From contig OY754327.1 of the NCBI GenBank assembly GCA_963573305.1, positions 138,920,855-138,984,854 on the forward strand: 64,000 bases of DNA, written 5' to 3'. How positions within the stretch are numbered: position 1 is the first letter of the stretch; the number at the start of each line of letters is the position of its first letter. The notes beneath the pieces were generated by a model. The model was not told where the DNA came from, searched no databases, and saw only the letters and a program-made list of their open reading frames with translations. This document shows, piece by piece, positions 35,401 through 40,100 of the stretch. This DNA comes from Pyrrhosoma nymphula. Taxonomy: Eukaryota; Arthropoda; Insecta; Odonata; Coenagrionidae. The position numbers and the translations under genes were made by a program.

Positions 35401-35838
35401 CAACAGGGGTGTGTAAAAAAAATATGCTCCAACTTGGACAGTTTCATTTTGTGCTCATGTGCTAAACGTTGAGTTCCTTCACCGCAATTAAATAAGTACC
35501 TGCAGGCAAGAAAGTAAATCATAATCTTAAGACACTAAAGCATATTCATCATTGAAAAACTTAACCCTCGTTTGTATTCACCTTGACTGGTCAGTGAACA
35601 CATATAATGAGCGAGGAGCACCTTTGGCTCCACTTCCGAGGACTTGCAGAGTTACAGAGCCCGGACTGTACTTCGAGGTTTTCTCTTTCATTTTTTGGCG
35701 TTGCTTTTGGACATCTGTGTTGATCTTACTCTCCTTGGGCATGACCATGAGTAATTCGTGAAGCGCGTTCAATTTCTTTCCACGAATTTGACTAAAGCCG
35801 AAAAAGTTCACAAGAAGAAGTCTACCACTGAAGTTCAT
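5321..35838 (-). CDS. ELAC2: ELAC2, long-form ribonuclease Z (tRNase Z), 3'-incomplete gene span
   Basis: ELAC2 is a zinc-dependent endonuclease of the metallo-beta-lactamase fold that removes 3' trailers from pre-tRNAs in nucleus and mitochondria. Nine exons (listed separately, minus strand) join in frame with matching phases at every junction, giving about 732 residues against about 826 in the human protein. The N-terminal half carries the degenerate lactamase domain (FNCGEGTQR). The C-terminal half carries FLGTGSCIPNKTRN, DCGEGTFGQL, the metal-binding SHLHADH motif and YSGDT. The first residues (MNFSGRLLLVNFFGFSQIRG) are hydrophobic and basic without acidic residues, like a mitochondrial presequence. 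The last exon(s), with the HEAT and HFSQRY-type motifs, were not found and probably lie left of position 1. No break is seen, so the gene looks functional. Its introns are packed with transposons. Confidence 0.95.
5566..5900 (-). CDS. ELAC2: ELAC2 coding exon 8 (catalytic HxHxDH exon)
   Basis: The acceptor TTTTTTTTCAG and donor GCAG|GTAAGC flank it. The exon encodes DCGEGTFGQLVRFFG followed by LHCIFVSHLHADHHIGL, which holds the HxHxDH zinc-binding signature of the catalytic C-terminal lactamase domain. It then runs through a LLAPRQIMFWLNFYHNYFE segment conserved in the family. The AG|T split codon with exon 7 encodes Ser. Confidence 0.95.
5901..7133 (-). other. ELAC2 intron 7
   Basis: AT-rich intron sequence. 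The short open frames at 5928-6155 and 6412-6600 have no recognisable family. No transposon was identified. Confidence 0.6.
7134..7340 (-). CDS. ELAC2: ELAC2 coding exon 7 (start of catalytic domain)
   Basis: The acceptor is ATTTTGTAG and the donor AAG|GTAATT. It encodes MDHREFIEETMAVDGFLKSF, a lysine-rich linker, then PRILFLGTGSCIPNKTRNTS, the first beta strand and loop of the catalytic lactamase domain. The phase is 2 at both ends. Confidence 0.94.
7341..8070 (-). other. ELAC2 intron 6, proximal AT-rich part
   Basis: Very AT-rich intron with a short TA/CA-rich stretch near 7645-7670. Open frames at 7409-7681 and 7744-7950 are compositional, with no recognised homology. Confidence 0.5.
8075..10057. 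mobile_element. piggyBac-like element, TTAA-flanked, about 2 kb, no transposase
   Basis: TTAA occurs directly outside both ends (8071-8074 and 10058-10061), the canonical piggyBac target duplication. The ends are inverted: the left begins CACTTTCAATGCGGATGACG, and the right, read inward on the minus strand, begins CACATTCAATGCGGCCG. A perfect palindrome, TGACGTCTTAAGACGTCA, lies at about 8090-8107, and related GACGTC(C/T)TAAGACGTC motifs recur inside both ends. The interior has no recognisable transposase. It is unusually GC-rich from about 8460 to 9300 and contains a CATATAAAG box near 8917, so it may carry captured or nested sequence. Confidence 0.75.
10062..11526 (-). other. ELAC2 intron 6, middle part
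   Basis: AT-rich. Near 10850-10875 it reads AATAAAACTGTCTATCTATC, a simple-repeat tail of the kind seen at LINE or SINE 3' ends, suggesting a degraded retroelement just upstream. Nothing else was recognised. Confidence 0.4.
11527..11632 (-). CDS. ELAC2: ELAC2 coding exon 6
   Basis: A 106-nt exon with acceptor TAATTTCTAG and donor GACAG|GTATTT. It encodes LHISDEPKSLHNTFIKACTF and then YNIHLRPRKGFD, the inter-domain segment whose YxLRPR motif is conserved in long-form tRNase Z (human YQLRPRREW). Phases fit exon 5 (G|GA, Gly) and exon 7 (AG|T, Ser). Confidence 0.9.
11633..13105 (-). other. ELAC2 intron 5, distal part
   Basis: AT-rich. The minus-strand frame at 12071-12415 (114 residues) begins with a plausible protein-like stretch (HSGFFSRGKDIPASILAATA) but matches nothing I recognise. 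No repeats with clear ends were found. Confidence 0.35.
13106..13458. repeat. inverted pair of tRNA-derived SINEs (family A)
   Basis: A minus-strand copy lies at about 13106-13235 and a plus-strand copy at about 13310-13458. Each has a tRNA-like head with an A-box-like GGTGTGACTGGCTAACAC-type segment and a B-box (GGTTCAAATCC in the first, GATTCGAATCCC in the second). The head is followed by a conserved body reading CATGG(C/T)AAATTTCACCCTCT. A third copy is at 39495-39625. The opposed copies can fold into a long hairpin. The tRNA-like parts lack a proper acceptor stem, so these are not tRNA genes. Confidence 0.75.
13459..13982. other. intron spacer
   Basis: AT-rich sequence with no recognised coding or repeat content. 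Confidence 0.4.
13983..14298. mobile_element. pogo/Tigger-like element terminus, interrupted by a LINE
   Basis: After a TA at 13981-13982 the sequence reads CAGTAGAAACTCGAAAATAC, then further ACGAA-rich subterminal repeats, which is the style of pogo/Tigger ends. The LINE at 14299-16347 is inserted into it. The sequence resumes after 16354, but the opposite terminus was not identified with confidence. Confidence 0.55.
14299..16347 (-). mobile_element. 5'-truncated non-LTR retrotransposon (jockey/CR1-like LINE)
   Basis: The copy contains a long reverse transcriptase frame, a 3' UTR, and an ATT-rich 3' tail at about 14299-14315 (minus strand orientation). A possible 7-bp target duplication ATAGTAA sits at 14292-14298 and 16348-16354. 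Upstream of about 16340 the frame meets a stop and the apurinic-type endonuclease domain is missing, which is typical 5' truncation during target-primed insertion. Shared TSD and an open RT frame suggest a fairly recent insertion. Confidence 0.8.
14549..16246 (-). CDS. LINE reverse transcriptase, 565-residue open frame (5'-truncated)
   Basis: This is the reverse transcriptase of a non-LTR retrotransposon, copying element RNA at the target site. It has a fingers/palm segment with YRPISILSVFSKLFEKL, the Q/HGFTPGKSTISA motif, FFDLTKAFDLIDH (motif A, catalytic Asp), the LTRGVPQGSLLGPLLFLLFI motif and the YADDT catalytic box. A C-terminal connection domain with FLGLVISDGLDWSPHI and YGIMFWG follows. 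There are no internal stops across about 1.7 kb. The frame stays open upstream of the first Met to about 16340, so the Met is an artefact of truncation. No endonuclease domain is present, so the copy cannot be autonomous. Confidence 0.88.
   Translation of the reverse strand: MKFNGFNVTEPKNIADMFNSYFCNTASQLTANTPLPSTSQSHSLHAMFLFPTDSSEIIKIINSFNNKFSTGLDEIPMPVLKTASNFIATPLAVIVNSSFSSGQFPSALKYSRVLPVYKKGSRCEADNYRPISILSVFSKLFEKLFYKRLLGYLLSRNLLYDNQHGFTPGKSTISASFELVDNILLGLNEKLLTVGIFFDLTKAFDLIDHIILKNKLLTLGITGPALKWIMSYLSDRQQVVCYPCRSSTIKSGPMKLTRGVPQGSLLGPLLFLLFINDLPNHLSHCRTILYADDTSTIVTAKSAQDLIDLTNLTIKEMNQWCKNNNLIVNEEKTFFLQFLLKNSNKRDLLPHINNINHSTNLTTTKFLGLVISDGLDWSPHIQILINKVSVGTYMIRKLSPIVSFETLKMVYYAKIHSHFSYGIMFWGNSTAAKRAFSAQKKAIKTMHQVPIRTPGKPLFAASKILTLPSLYILTCASFVKANLVKFPSNATFHHHHTRSSNDIHSEQYSSSLCLKGPRHSASAIFNKIPKEIKDSTSIYVFKSKLKHLLSKKCYYSIAEYMEDTL
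16425..16500. mobile_element. second pogo/Tigger-like terminus
   Basis: After TA comes CAGTAAGTCCTCGACATACG, followed by ACGAA and TTCGT repeats, again the style of a Tigger TIR. Just downstream (16512-16560) is a stretch reading TTTCCTGGCCCATAAGACGC, a motif often seen at ends of DNA transposon repeats. Partners were not found. Confidence 0.4.
16730..17110. repeat. degraded direct duplication with poly-C tract
   Basis: A motif GGAA(A/G)CCACCTG followed by AAGTTAGGGCG and ATGAGTGAAATGTGATAC occurs near 16884 and again near 17003, about 119 bp apart. A run of about 15 C lies at 16981-16995. Short open frames here are by-products of the repeat. Confidence 0.5.
17807..18117 (+). repeat. dispersed repeat family 1, copy B
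   Basis: Same-orientation relative of 1630-1966, aligning over about 300 bp with indels. Copy B keeps the AAATAACGGCT, CATCGGCC, GAAAGCCACC and CAGATGAATG landmarks. Confidence 0.55.
18360..19782 (+). mobile_element. pogo/Tigger-like DNA transposon relic, 1.4 kb
   Basis: The left end reads CAGTAGAGCGTCGATTATCG after TA (18358-18359). The right end, read inward on the minus strand, is CACGGTAGAGCACCTATTAT before TA (19783-19784). Inside is a fragment of the matching transposase DNA-binding domain (separate entry). TA target duplications, CAGTA-type ends and a CENP-B-like HTH agree with the pogo/Tigger group. Most of the transposase is deleted. Confidence 0.65.
18700..18841 (+). pseudogene. 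Tigger transposase, psq/CENP-B-type HTH fragment
   Basis: The frame reads IIERASKGDPEANIAVDSGV and then GISTVRDIIKNQAKFLDCAS before a stop. This matches the first helix-turn-helix of Tigger/jerky/CENP-B proteins (family pattern: GxSKxxIAxxFGVGxSTVxDIIKN). Only this DNA-binding segment survives; the DDE domain is absent. Confidence 0.75.
19991..20386 (-). CDS. ELAC2: ELAC2 coding exon 5
   Basis: The acceptor is TTTTATTACAG and the donor AAAG|GTGATA. It begins in phase 1 and encodes VIDCPSIDYIDALLSSEQL (compare the family's VVDCPS segment). It continues through VMAVIHFSPPEVLSDAKYIE and LNLLHSQIFPLLADSG, both conserved in the N-terminal half of long-form tRNase Z. The tail is acidic and variable, as in other arthropods. 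Confidence 0.94.
20833..21850 (+). mobile_element. LINE 3' fragment related to the 14.3 kb LINE, interrupted by a MITE
   Basis: The frame from about 20835 encodes IFLGISLTENLDWYPHI, then MIRKLVPTTSVEILKLVYYA, AHLTYGVVLWGKSSAARKAF and PMRTPGRPLF, closely matching the C-terminal part of the LINE reverse transcriptase at 14549-16246. It is split at 21273-21280 by the hAT-like MITE. After the MITE, homology resumes at 21786-21836 (GPIHLASLLYNKLPTN, aligned with GPRHSASAIFNKIPKE). There are stops and frameshifts, so it is dead. Confidence 0.85.
21281..21762. mobile_element. hAT-like MITE (482 bp) inside the LINE fragment
   Basis: An 8-bp target duplication CCTGTGAG lies at 21273-21280 and 21763-21770. 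Terminal inverted repeats are TAGTGGCGGATAC on the left and CAGTGGCGGATAC on the right (minus strand). The LINE reading frame is interrupted exactly at the insertion. No transposase is encoded. The 8-bp duplication and CAGTGGC-type ends indicate the hAT superfamily. Confidence 0.88.
22094..22198 (+). pseudogene. THAP-like zinc-finger first exon, broken
   Basis: From an ATG the frame reads MRANRRCCVPGCDAGYESAK, matching the start of THAP domains (the CCVPGCxxxY pattern). A stop follows six codons later, but in a shifted frame SLFKAK appears just before a good donor, AAAG|GTAAGT, as in THAP proteins (SLFxFPK). The upstream 200 bp are GC-richer than the surroundings, like a 5' region. It may be the 5' exon of a P-element/THAP9-type or Kolobok-type transposon, or of a decayed THAP gene; I saw no further exons. 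Confidence 0.5.
22199..24274. other. ELAC2 intron 4 spacer
   Basis: AT-rich. A GC-richer stretch at 23180-23420 carries opposing short frames without recognisable homology. No element ends were identified. Confidence 0.35.
24288..24498. mobile_element. fold-back retroelement with two opposed hammerhead-like motifs
   Basis: A 13-bp direct repeat, CAGGGTTAAAGTA, flanks the insert at 24275-24287 and 24499-24511. The insert is a palindrome: GTGTTGTGGCAGGCAT at the left mirrors ATGCCTGCCACAACA at the right. On the plus strand, 24388-24417 reads CTGAAGA, then GCCAGC-AGGACA-GCTGGC (6-bp stem), then GAAAC. On the minus strand, 24371-24342 has a related motif (CTAAAGA, ACCAGC/GCTGAC, GAAAC). The CUGANGA-stem-GAAA layout resembles hammerhead ribozymes reported in Penelope-like elements, with one extra base before the stem. 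Confidence 0.6.
24808..25059 (-). CDS. ELAC2: ELAC2 coding exon 4
   Basis: The acceptor is CATTCGCAG and the donor CTGG|GTAATT. It encodes SMCYICQLQPKPGTLLLDRC, DLGVPPGPLLGQLKAGQDVT and VCSPPDPGPVFL. This corresponds to the human ELAC2 segment with the conserved lGlPxGxxxxxLKxG and PPDPG motifs. Phase 1 at both ends fits exons 3 and 5. Confidence 0.94.
25060..25436. other. ELAC2 intron 3, start
   Basis: No features were recognised. Confidence 0.4.
25441..25759. mobile_element. piggyBac-like MITE, 319 bp
   Basis: TTAA at 25437-25440 and 25760-25763 flanks inverted ends: CACTTTCCACTCTGCGGG on the left and CACTTTCCACTCCATGCC on the right (minus strand). There is no coding capacity. The TTAA target duplication and CACTTT-type ends put it with the other piggyBac-like elements in this window (8075-10057, 27431-28875). 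Confidence 0.85.
25764..27426. other. ELAC2 intron 3 spacer
   Basis: AT-rich intron. Short open frames on both strands show no recognisable homology and no element ends were found. Confidence 0.35.
27766..28875 (+). pseudogene. piggyBac-type transposase, N-terminal fragments
   Basis: Following an ATG at 27765 is an acidic N-terminus (DNDILDEIYRNLAESMEDDD). After the fold-back insertion, 28540-28680 encodes FFDQDLFSHIKQQTNVYARQ and SPRSRLTQLKTVTIGDI, matching the family's FFxxELxxxIVxxTNxYAxQ segment before the catalytic core. Near 28735 is HWSTKP, then CQHCNKN near the end. The catalytic core is deleted, so the copy is inactive. Confidence 0.65.
28157..28497. repeat. fold-back insertion with hammerhead-like core, inside the piggyBac relic
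   Basis: Arms at about 28157-28229 and 28423-28497 are inverted copies (each contains TTAAAATTGCAAAAAACAAT or its complement and GGTCCTCCTGCC) separated by about 193 nt. On the minus strand, 28240-28211 reads CTGATGA, A, GCTGG-loop-CCAGC, GAAA: the exact CUGAUGA and GAAA core elements of a hammerhead around a 5-bp stem, with one extra A. A (TA)n tract at 28276-28292 lies in the spacer. It resembles the 24.3 kb insertion and is plausibly Penelope-like in origin. Confidence 0.6.
28880..29369. other. intron spacer
   Basis: The plus-strand frame at 28985-29284 (99 residues) has no recognised homology. Nothing else was seen. Confidence 0.35.
29370..29742 (+). repeat. dispersed repeat family 2, copy A
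   Basis: About 370 bp are similar in inverted orientation to 52070-52475. Shared landmarks include GAGATGGAATTCGGACAG, GGATGCGGCAAGATCTGGAT, GCAGTTTTATTCTCTCAAG and a GACAGGAGGGCAGAACTCC motif. The class is unknown. Confidence 0.7.
29743..30599. other. intron spacer
   Basis: AT-rich, with no recognised features. Confidence 0.35.
30600..30905 (-). repeat. tRNA-derived SINE-like repeat (family C)
   Basis: On the minus strand the 5' part reads AGAGTGGGTTGAGGCGCTGT and later GTGAGTTCGAGTTCCACTC, an A-box-like and a B-box segment at tRNA-like spacing. An AT-rich body of about 220 bp follows. The tRNA fold is imperfect, and the following body indicates a SINE rather than a tRNA gene. Confidence 0.55.
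31264..31370 (+). repeat. Penelope-like LTR fragment (tentative)
   Basis: A TATATAAGATG box at about 31264 is followed at about 31302 by CCCTGATGACAATGCCCGAG and then GCTGAAACATTGG. The order (TATA box, CTGATGA, GAAAC) is that described for hammerhead-bearing ends of Penelope-like elements, but the intervening stem is poor here. Confidence 0.35.
31664..32738. mobile_element. TIR element full of CAACGTTG motifs, 1,075 bp, TA target site
   Basis: The ends are inverted: CCCTAGTAGCAGAGGA on both strands, followed after one small difference by TTGTCACAACGTTG. TA flanks at 31662-31663 and 32739-32740. Within about 200 bp of each end, CAACGTTG and close variants (AACGTTG, CAACGTG) occur many times, often with GATG or TGTGACAACG between them. 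The AT-rich middle has no coding frame. It is a non-autonomous DNA transposon; the TA duplication suggests a Tc1/mariner-type or related superfamily, but the ends do not match one I can name. Confidence 0.8.
32948..33040 (-). repeat. SINE family B copy (degraded)
   Basis: The minus strand reads GGTAGAGTCCTTGCCTGCCA and later GGGTTCATATCCCATCTGGG, then a TTTTCACCTCCCAGGGCA tail. It shares the head layout of the copies at 55318-55500 and 61979-62089, all with tRNA-like A and B boxes. Confidence 0.65.
33220..33505 (-). CDS. ELAC2: ELAC2 coding exon 3
   Basis: The acceptor is TTTATTTTAG and the donor GCTG|GTAAGG. It encodes ADIFMATRRFVVLKDLQVKF, matching the human region YLEAIKIFSGPLKGIEL. It then continues through KVSYVPISPLRKVD and an acidic, low-complexity, insect-variable linker (DEEDENIDYYDYEHKG). 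Phase 0 in, phase 1 out. Confidence 0.92.
33506..34053. other. ELAC2 intron 2, first part
   Basis: AT-rich, nothing recognised. Confidence 0.4.
34058..34327. mobile_element. MITE with GGGCTGTCCATAAATGA ends, 270 bp
   Basis: The left end GGGCTGTCCATAAATGATGT and the right end (minus strand) GGGCTGTCCATAAATGACGT are inverted repeats. A 4-bp TTTG flanks both sides (34054-34057, 34328-34331). Near-identical GGGCTGTCCAT-ended repeats are common in arthropod genomes. It has no coding capacity and a C-run near 34141-34150. Confidence 0.8.
34332..35312. other. ELAC2 intron 2, second part
   Basis: AT-rich, nothing recognised. Confidence 0.4.
35313..35499 (-). CDS. ELAC2: ELAC2 coding exon 2
   Basis: The acceptor is TTGCCTGCAG and the donor ACC|GTAAGA. 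It encodes RYLFNCGEGTQRLAHEHKMK, LSKLEHIFFTHPCWENIGGL and VPEITVHGPKGT. It is the core of the N-terminal lactamase-like domain. The histidine motif of the catalytic domain is replaced here (FFTHPCWENIGG), as is normal for this inactive half, which serves the flexible arm and substrate handling. Confidence 0.95.
35582..35838 (-). CDS. ELAC2: ELAC2 coding exon 1 with start codon
   Basis: The start is ATG at 35838-35836, beginning MNFSGRLLLVNFFGFSQIRG. The open frame extends four codons further upstream but only to a non-ATG codon. The N-terminus is rich in hydrophobic and basic residues, consistent with mitochondrial import. It is followed by a basic linker (QKQRQKMKEKTSKY) and LQVLGSGAKGAPRSLYVF, the first strand of the N-terminal lactamase fold. 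The donor is TCAAG|GTGAAT. A second in-frame Met (HELLMVMPKE) could give a nuclear form, as described for other ELAC2 proteins. Confidence 0.92.
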
Positions 35839-37052
35839 GGGTAGACACAAAACTACTCCTTCATGTTTTGAACCAATGACATCCGTTGAAATAAGGTACT
35901 AGCGGACTTAAAACCACCGGTATATTCATATTAAATTGGAACAACAGTAAACAACAACAAAAAATGAGCGAAAATCATAACATACGCCTTACACTACAAG
36001 ATTGAGCCATTACAAACCACCGGGCGCACCACATAGGCCACAGTAGCGTCCCTGGTGGATAACAAATAAGCTATCAAAAAGAAGTGAAAACCGCGCTGCG
36101 ACATCCGCGGATTCAAAACTATAGATGTTCTGGTTCCACGGAGATTATAACTGGTTCGTATTTCGATTACTATGAATTTTCCTTTTAGCCTTTTTATCAG
36201 ATTTTAAGGGTAAAGGTGAGCTTTCTTCTCGCACGGTTAACATTTTTTTTAACTTAAGAAACTGACGAAATTAAATGTAACACCTAGGAGTAGAGGAAGA
36301 ATGGGCATTTGTAAAAATGTAAGAATCATACCCGTGTTACGTAGTTTTTGAGATATTGACGTTTGAAAATGAGCATTTTGAGATTTTTTTGTGAGATTTC
36401 GACGCCATATTTGGAGGATTCATTATAAGTGAGGTGAATTTGTTTCCGATATGTATGTTGAAAGTGGGTGAAAATCGCGTTAACGCTGGCGAGACGGAAG
36501 CTCACCTTTATCAATTGAAACTAGGTCATATAAATTTCTTTCCCAGATATAAAATTATTTGGAAGACTACATAATTTCAAATTTCTGGATCTGCAGAGCT
36601 GTTGCCCAAGGAATGTTAAAACAAAAAATGAATTCCTTGTATACGAAATCTAACAACGCGGCACTCAGACAATAATATTGGCAGTAAATTATGTTATTTA
36701 ATTGTATCAGTGGAAATTCTTCAATTATGGCGCACTTTACCGCGTCAGCATCATGAGTATCTAATTCATGGTCAGCATCATGAACATGGAAATGCATGTT
36801 CGTGGTCCACAGTCGTGGTCAGCATGTTGAAGACCCGCCATGACTATCCAGACCTCGAGCGTCTCGATATCTCGACGATATCGACCGTCTTCGAATAATT
36901 CGACCATAACATATTTTGCGATATTTAATTCGATCAAGCATCAGCATGGCGGTCTGGTTATAGGGAGATTGTCTTAGAACGAATTTTATATTTATTTTAT
37001 AGCTTTTAATGTGAAGTTTGAATTCTCGATATACGTAGAGCGGTACTCAAAT
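35839..37052. promoter_or_regulatory. shared divergent promoter interval of ELAC2 and STUB1
   Basis: The two start codons lie 1,214 bp apart on opposite strands, so the interval must hold both transcription starts. I see no clear TATA box near either gene. A 36840-36905 stretch is rich in TCGA/GATATC-type motifs. About 300 bp of the interval is a MITE (36209-36512). Co-regulation is only an inference from the arrangement. Confidence 0.6.
36209..36512. mobile_element. MITE with GATAAAGGTGAGC ends, 304 bp, in the promoter interval
   Basis: The left end reads GGTAAAGGTGAGCTTTCTTC and the right end (minus strand) GATAAAGGTGAGCTTCCGTC. Inverted similarity extends inward to GTTAAC on both sides (about 36237 and 36479). 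No coding frame; the target duplication is unclear. Confidence 0.7.
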
Positions 37053-37172
37053 ATGAGTAAGTATATGTATTCAACGGCAAATCTCACTGACAAGGAGTTG
37101 AAGGACCAAGGAAATAGGCTGTTTAACTCGAGAAAATACGAAGATGCAGTGTCTTGCTACACTAAAGCTATT
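37053..37172 (+). CDS. STUB1: STUB1 coding exon 1 with start codon
   Basis: It starts at ATG 37053 and encodes MSKYMYSTANLTDKELKDQG and NRLFNSRKYEDAVSCYTKAI, the first TPR. The donor is GCTATT|GTAAGT. It ends in phase 0. A second Met at residue 5 is possible but the first fits the family's length. Confidence 0.94.
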
Positions 37173-40100
37173 GTAAGTATTGAATCGTGACTTATTAGTG
37201 TACATTTTCGTAGTTTCAGCATACATTACATTTTAATTCAGCTTATTAGTTCTGTTCATAACAGAAAATACAAATTATTCAGCCATAATGGGACATGTTT
37301 TCTGTCAGTTCCTAGTGCTATAATCTTTATATACCTTGGCAATATCTTAAATGATCGCTCATGTATACGGTTATAAGATTAATCATAGTGTACGAAAACC
37401 TAATGTTTGAAAAAAAAATTAAATCGTTGCTAACGTGGTAATGATCAACGCTTTTTATCTCTCTTTAGATTAAAAATCCATCGATGCCAACCTATTTTAC
37501 TAATCGTGCATTGTGTTACCTTAAGTTAAAACGATGGGAAGCGGCTAGTCAAGACTGTAGACGTGCCCTAGATGTTGATAGTGCTCTTGTGAAGGGACAC
37601 TTTTTTCTTGGACAGGCTCTCACTGAAATGGATAATTACGATGAAGCAATCAAACATTTACTCAGAGGTGAGTTTACCTTCTTATTGTGACAATCAACGA
37701 TTTTTCTGCGTTGGTGCCCGCAAGGTCACGCATTGGTCAGGAATTAGTAAATATTGAAATTGATGTAGAAATTTGGTGTAGGATAATTTCATTTTTACAT
37801 TGCGGTGCATATGTGAATTATTTTATTCTTGTTTATTCCTCCTTGGCAGTAGTATAATTGTAATCCTGAGATTATTGCTCGTTCACCATTTGTAGGATAT
37901 CATGTATCATTAAATAGTGTATACTTATATGATCTTGGATGAAATGATGATCGTCTTATATTTGAACCTTAGCTAAAAAAGGTAAAACTTTTTTGTAATT
38001 TTAACAGGCGATTGGAATGCCTGGGAAGGTTATGATTCTTGTCTACTGATTATTAGGGCAAGGGCTTTCTTATATCTCTAAATTCTTACCCATTACAAAT
38101 TGTACGAGATCACTTTTGAAAGTGACCAGCAGTTGACCATTTGGCACATAAGTGGCTATAACACTAGTCAACAAATTTAAACTTTTTTCTGCATCTGGTT
38201 TGTAAGTGGGTGGATTCACCTAATTTTGGGGTGCTGAATTCACTGGTAAAATCTGTTTTTCTCTATCACGTCACATTTCCTAGATACACAGCAGAATCAA
38301 AAACAATACTGGCGAACATTGACAGAATTAAAACAAACTGGAAATATATATTCACATATTCAGAACTCAAGTCTATTTATGTATAAATGGACATGACACA
38401 AATAGGTCTAAATTATTTCAGAACATATTTTCAACTTCAGTCTTCTTTGATATTAAAAAAATGTGACCATGATGCCCTTATTTGTTTTGCCGTTTCATCA
38501 CTCTCCCTAAAAAGACCCTAGCAGTAGTCGCCAATCACCAAAGGTTTCCAGTGACCTTGATAACGGTGTTCCATCGTACAGATGTCTTGGTGAAAGCATT
38601 CACCCTGCTCATCGCTGACTGCTCCCAAATTAGCCCGAAAGAAATCAAGGTGGGAATGTAAAAAGTGAATTTTAAGCGACATTCTACACCCCATGTTCTT
38701 GTAGCTGTCTAACAGATCATTCACAATGGAAGCATAGTTAGCATCTCTTCTGTTGCCCAAAAAGCCCTTTACAATTGCTTTGAAAGAGAACCAAGCATCT
38801 AATTCGATATTTGTTAATTTGGTATCCAAGATTGGATCTTTCATCAATTTCCTTATTTGTGGTACAACAAATATACCTTCTTTCATCTTTGCGTCACTCA
38901 ATTTAGGAAACTTTTTTTTCAAATTAATGAAGGCCCGATATCCTTTATTCAGAGCTTTTACAAATTTCTTCATCAGGCCCAACTTTAAATGAAGAGGAGT
39001 AAAAATTATTTTAATCGGCTCAACCAATGAAGTGTTTTTCACATTTTCCTTACTGGAGTCAATAAATAGTCGCTACTCCTGTGGGTTATGTTGTACACCT
39101 AGCTGCATCATCAGACCATTTACATCTCTGAATAAACACATTGAATTCTGCATTTGGAAATATTGAGCGAAGGAAGTACCTCTTGATTTAAAACAGGAAA
39201 TTGTCCGTGCAGCTAGAAGGTTCAGTTGTTGCAGTCTCGACCCCATGAGTTAAGCTTGCTGTTTCGAAAGGTTCCGATCGCGAACCAAATCATTTAGTTC
39301 CTTTTGATTACAGAGTTGAGGTGATGTATCATGAGATGGAGGGCAGTACTCTTCTACATGTTCAGCACCTTTTGATTCACTTGAAGTTGGGTCTGATACT
39401 GTGGCTTGCAAGTGACAGGAACAGGCATCCCCCCTTCATCTTGGGGCACAGGCAAATGCACTGAAGATACATTTGGATACTTTATTGTATGCCTAGCCCA
39501 TACGGTGAAATTTGCCACGAAAAAAATCTTGACCGTGATTCGAACCCGAATCTCCCAATTACCGGTCAGGTGTGTTAGCCAGTTACACCCGCTGAAATTT
39601 GCCTTGAATTAAGGTGGCTTAAGGATATAAATGGCCAATTCAGAAGGATGAGTGCATTATACCACTTAGAAATATTATTTTAAAGATAACACCACCTCCC
39701 TGTGGCTGGTCAGGATGCTTGCACAAATTTGACAACGAAGTGAAGGCAACTGAAGTAAAATATGCACAAAATTAATTTTTAAATTTGAGTAGTTTTTTTC
39801 TAATTTCATTATGAGATGTATAACAAGCTATCAAACTAAGGTATCAAGTTTATTTAATTGAGACAATTAATTTTTAAATGAATTGCCTCAATAAGATATA
39901 ATGAATGGCAAGTAAGTAAATCATAATAGCTAATAATTAATTACTAAAATAAAATCATGAATATCTTAACTCTTTTAGGACTAATTCAGAGTTTCAGCCT
40001 CCTCATTGCTTTTTAAAATTGGAATTATCATGGGAACCAGGCGGAATGTGCCAACTTGGCTGATGGGTCAAATGCACTAACTTATGAAATTCATAAATAA

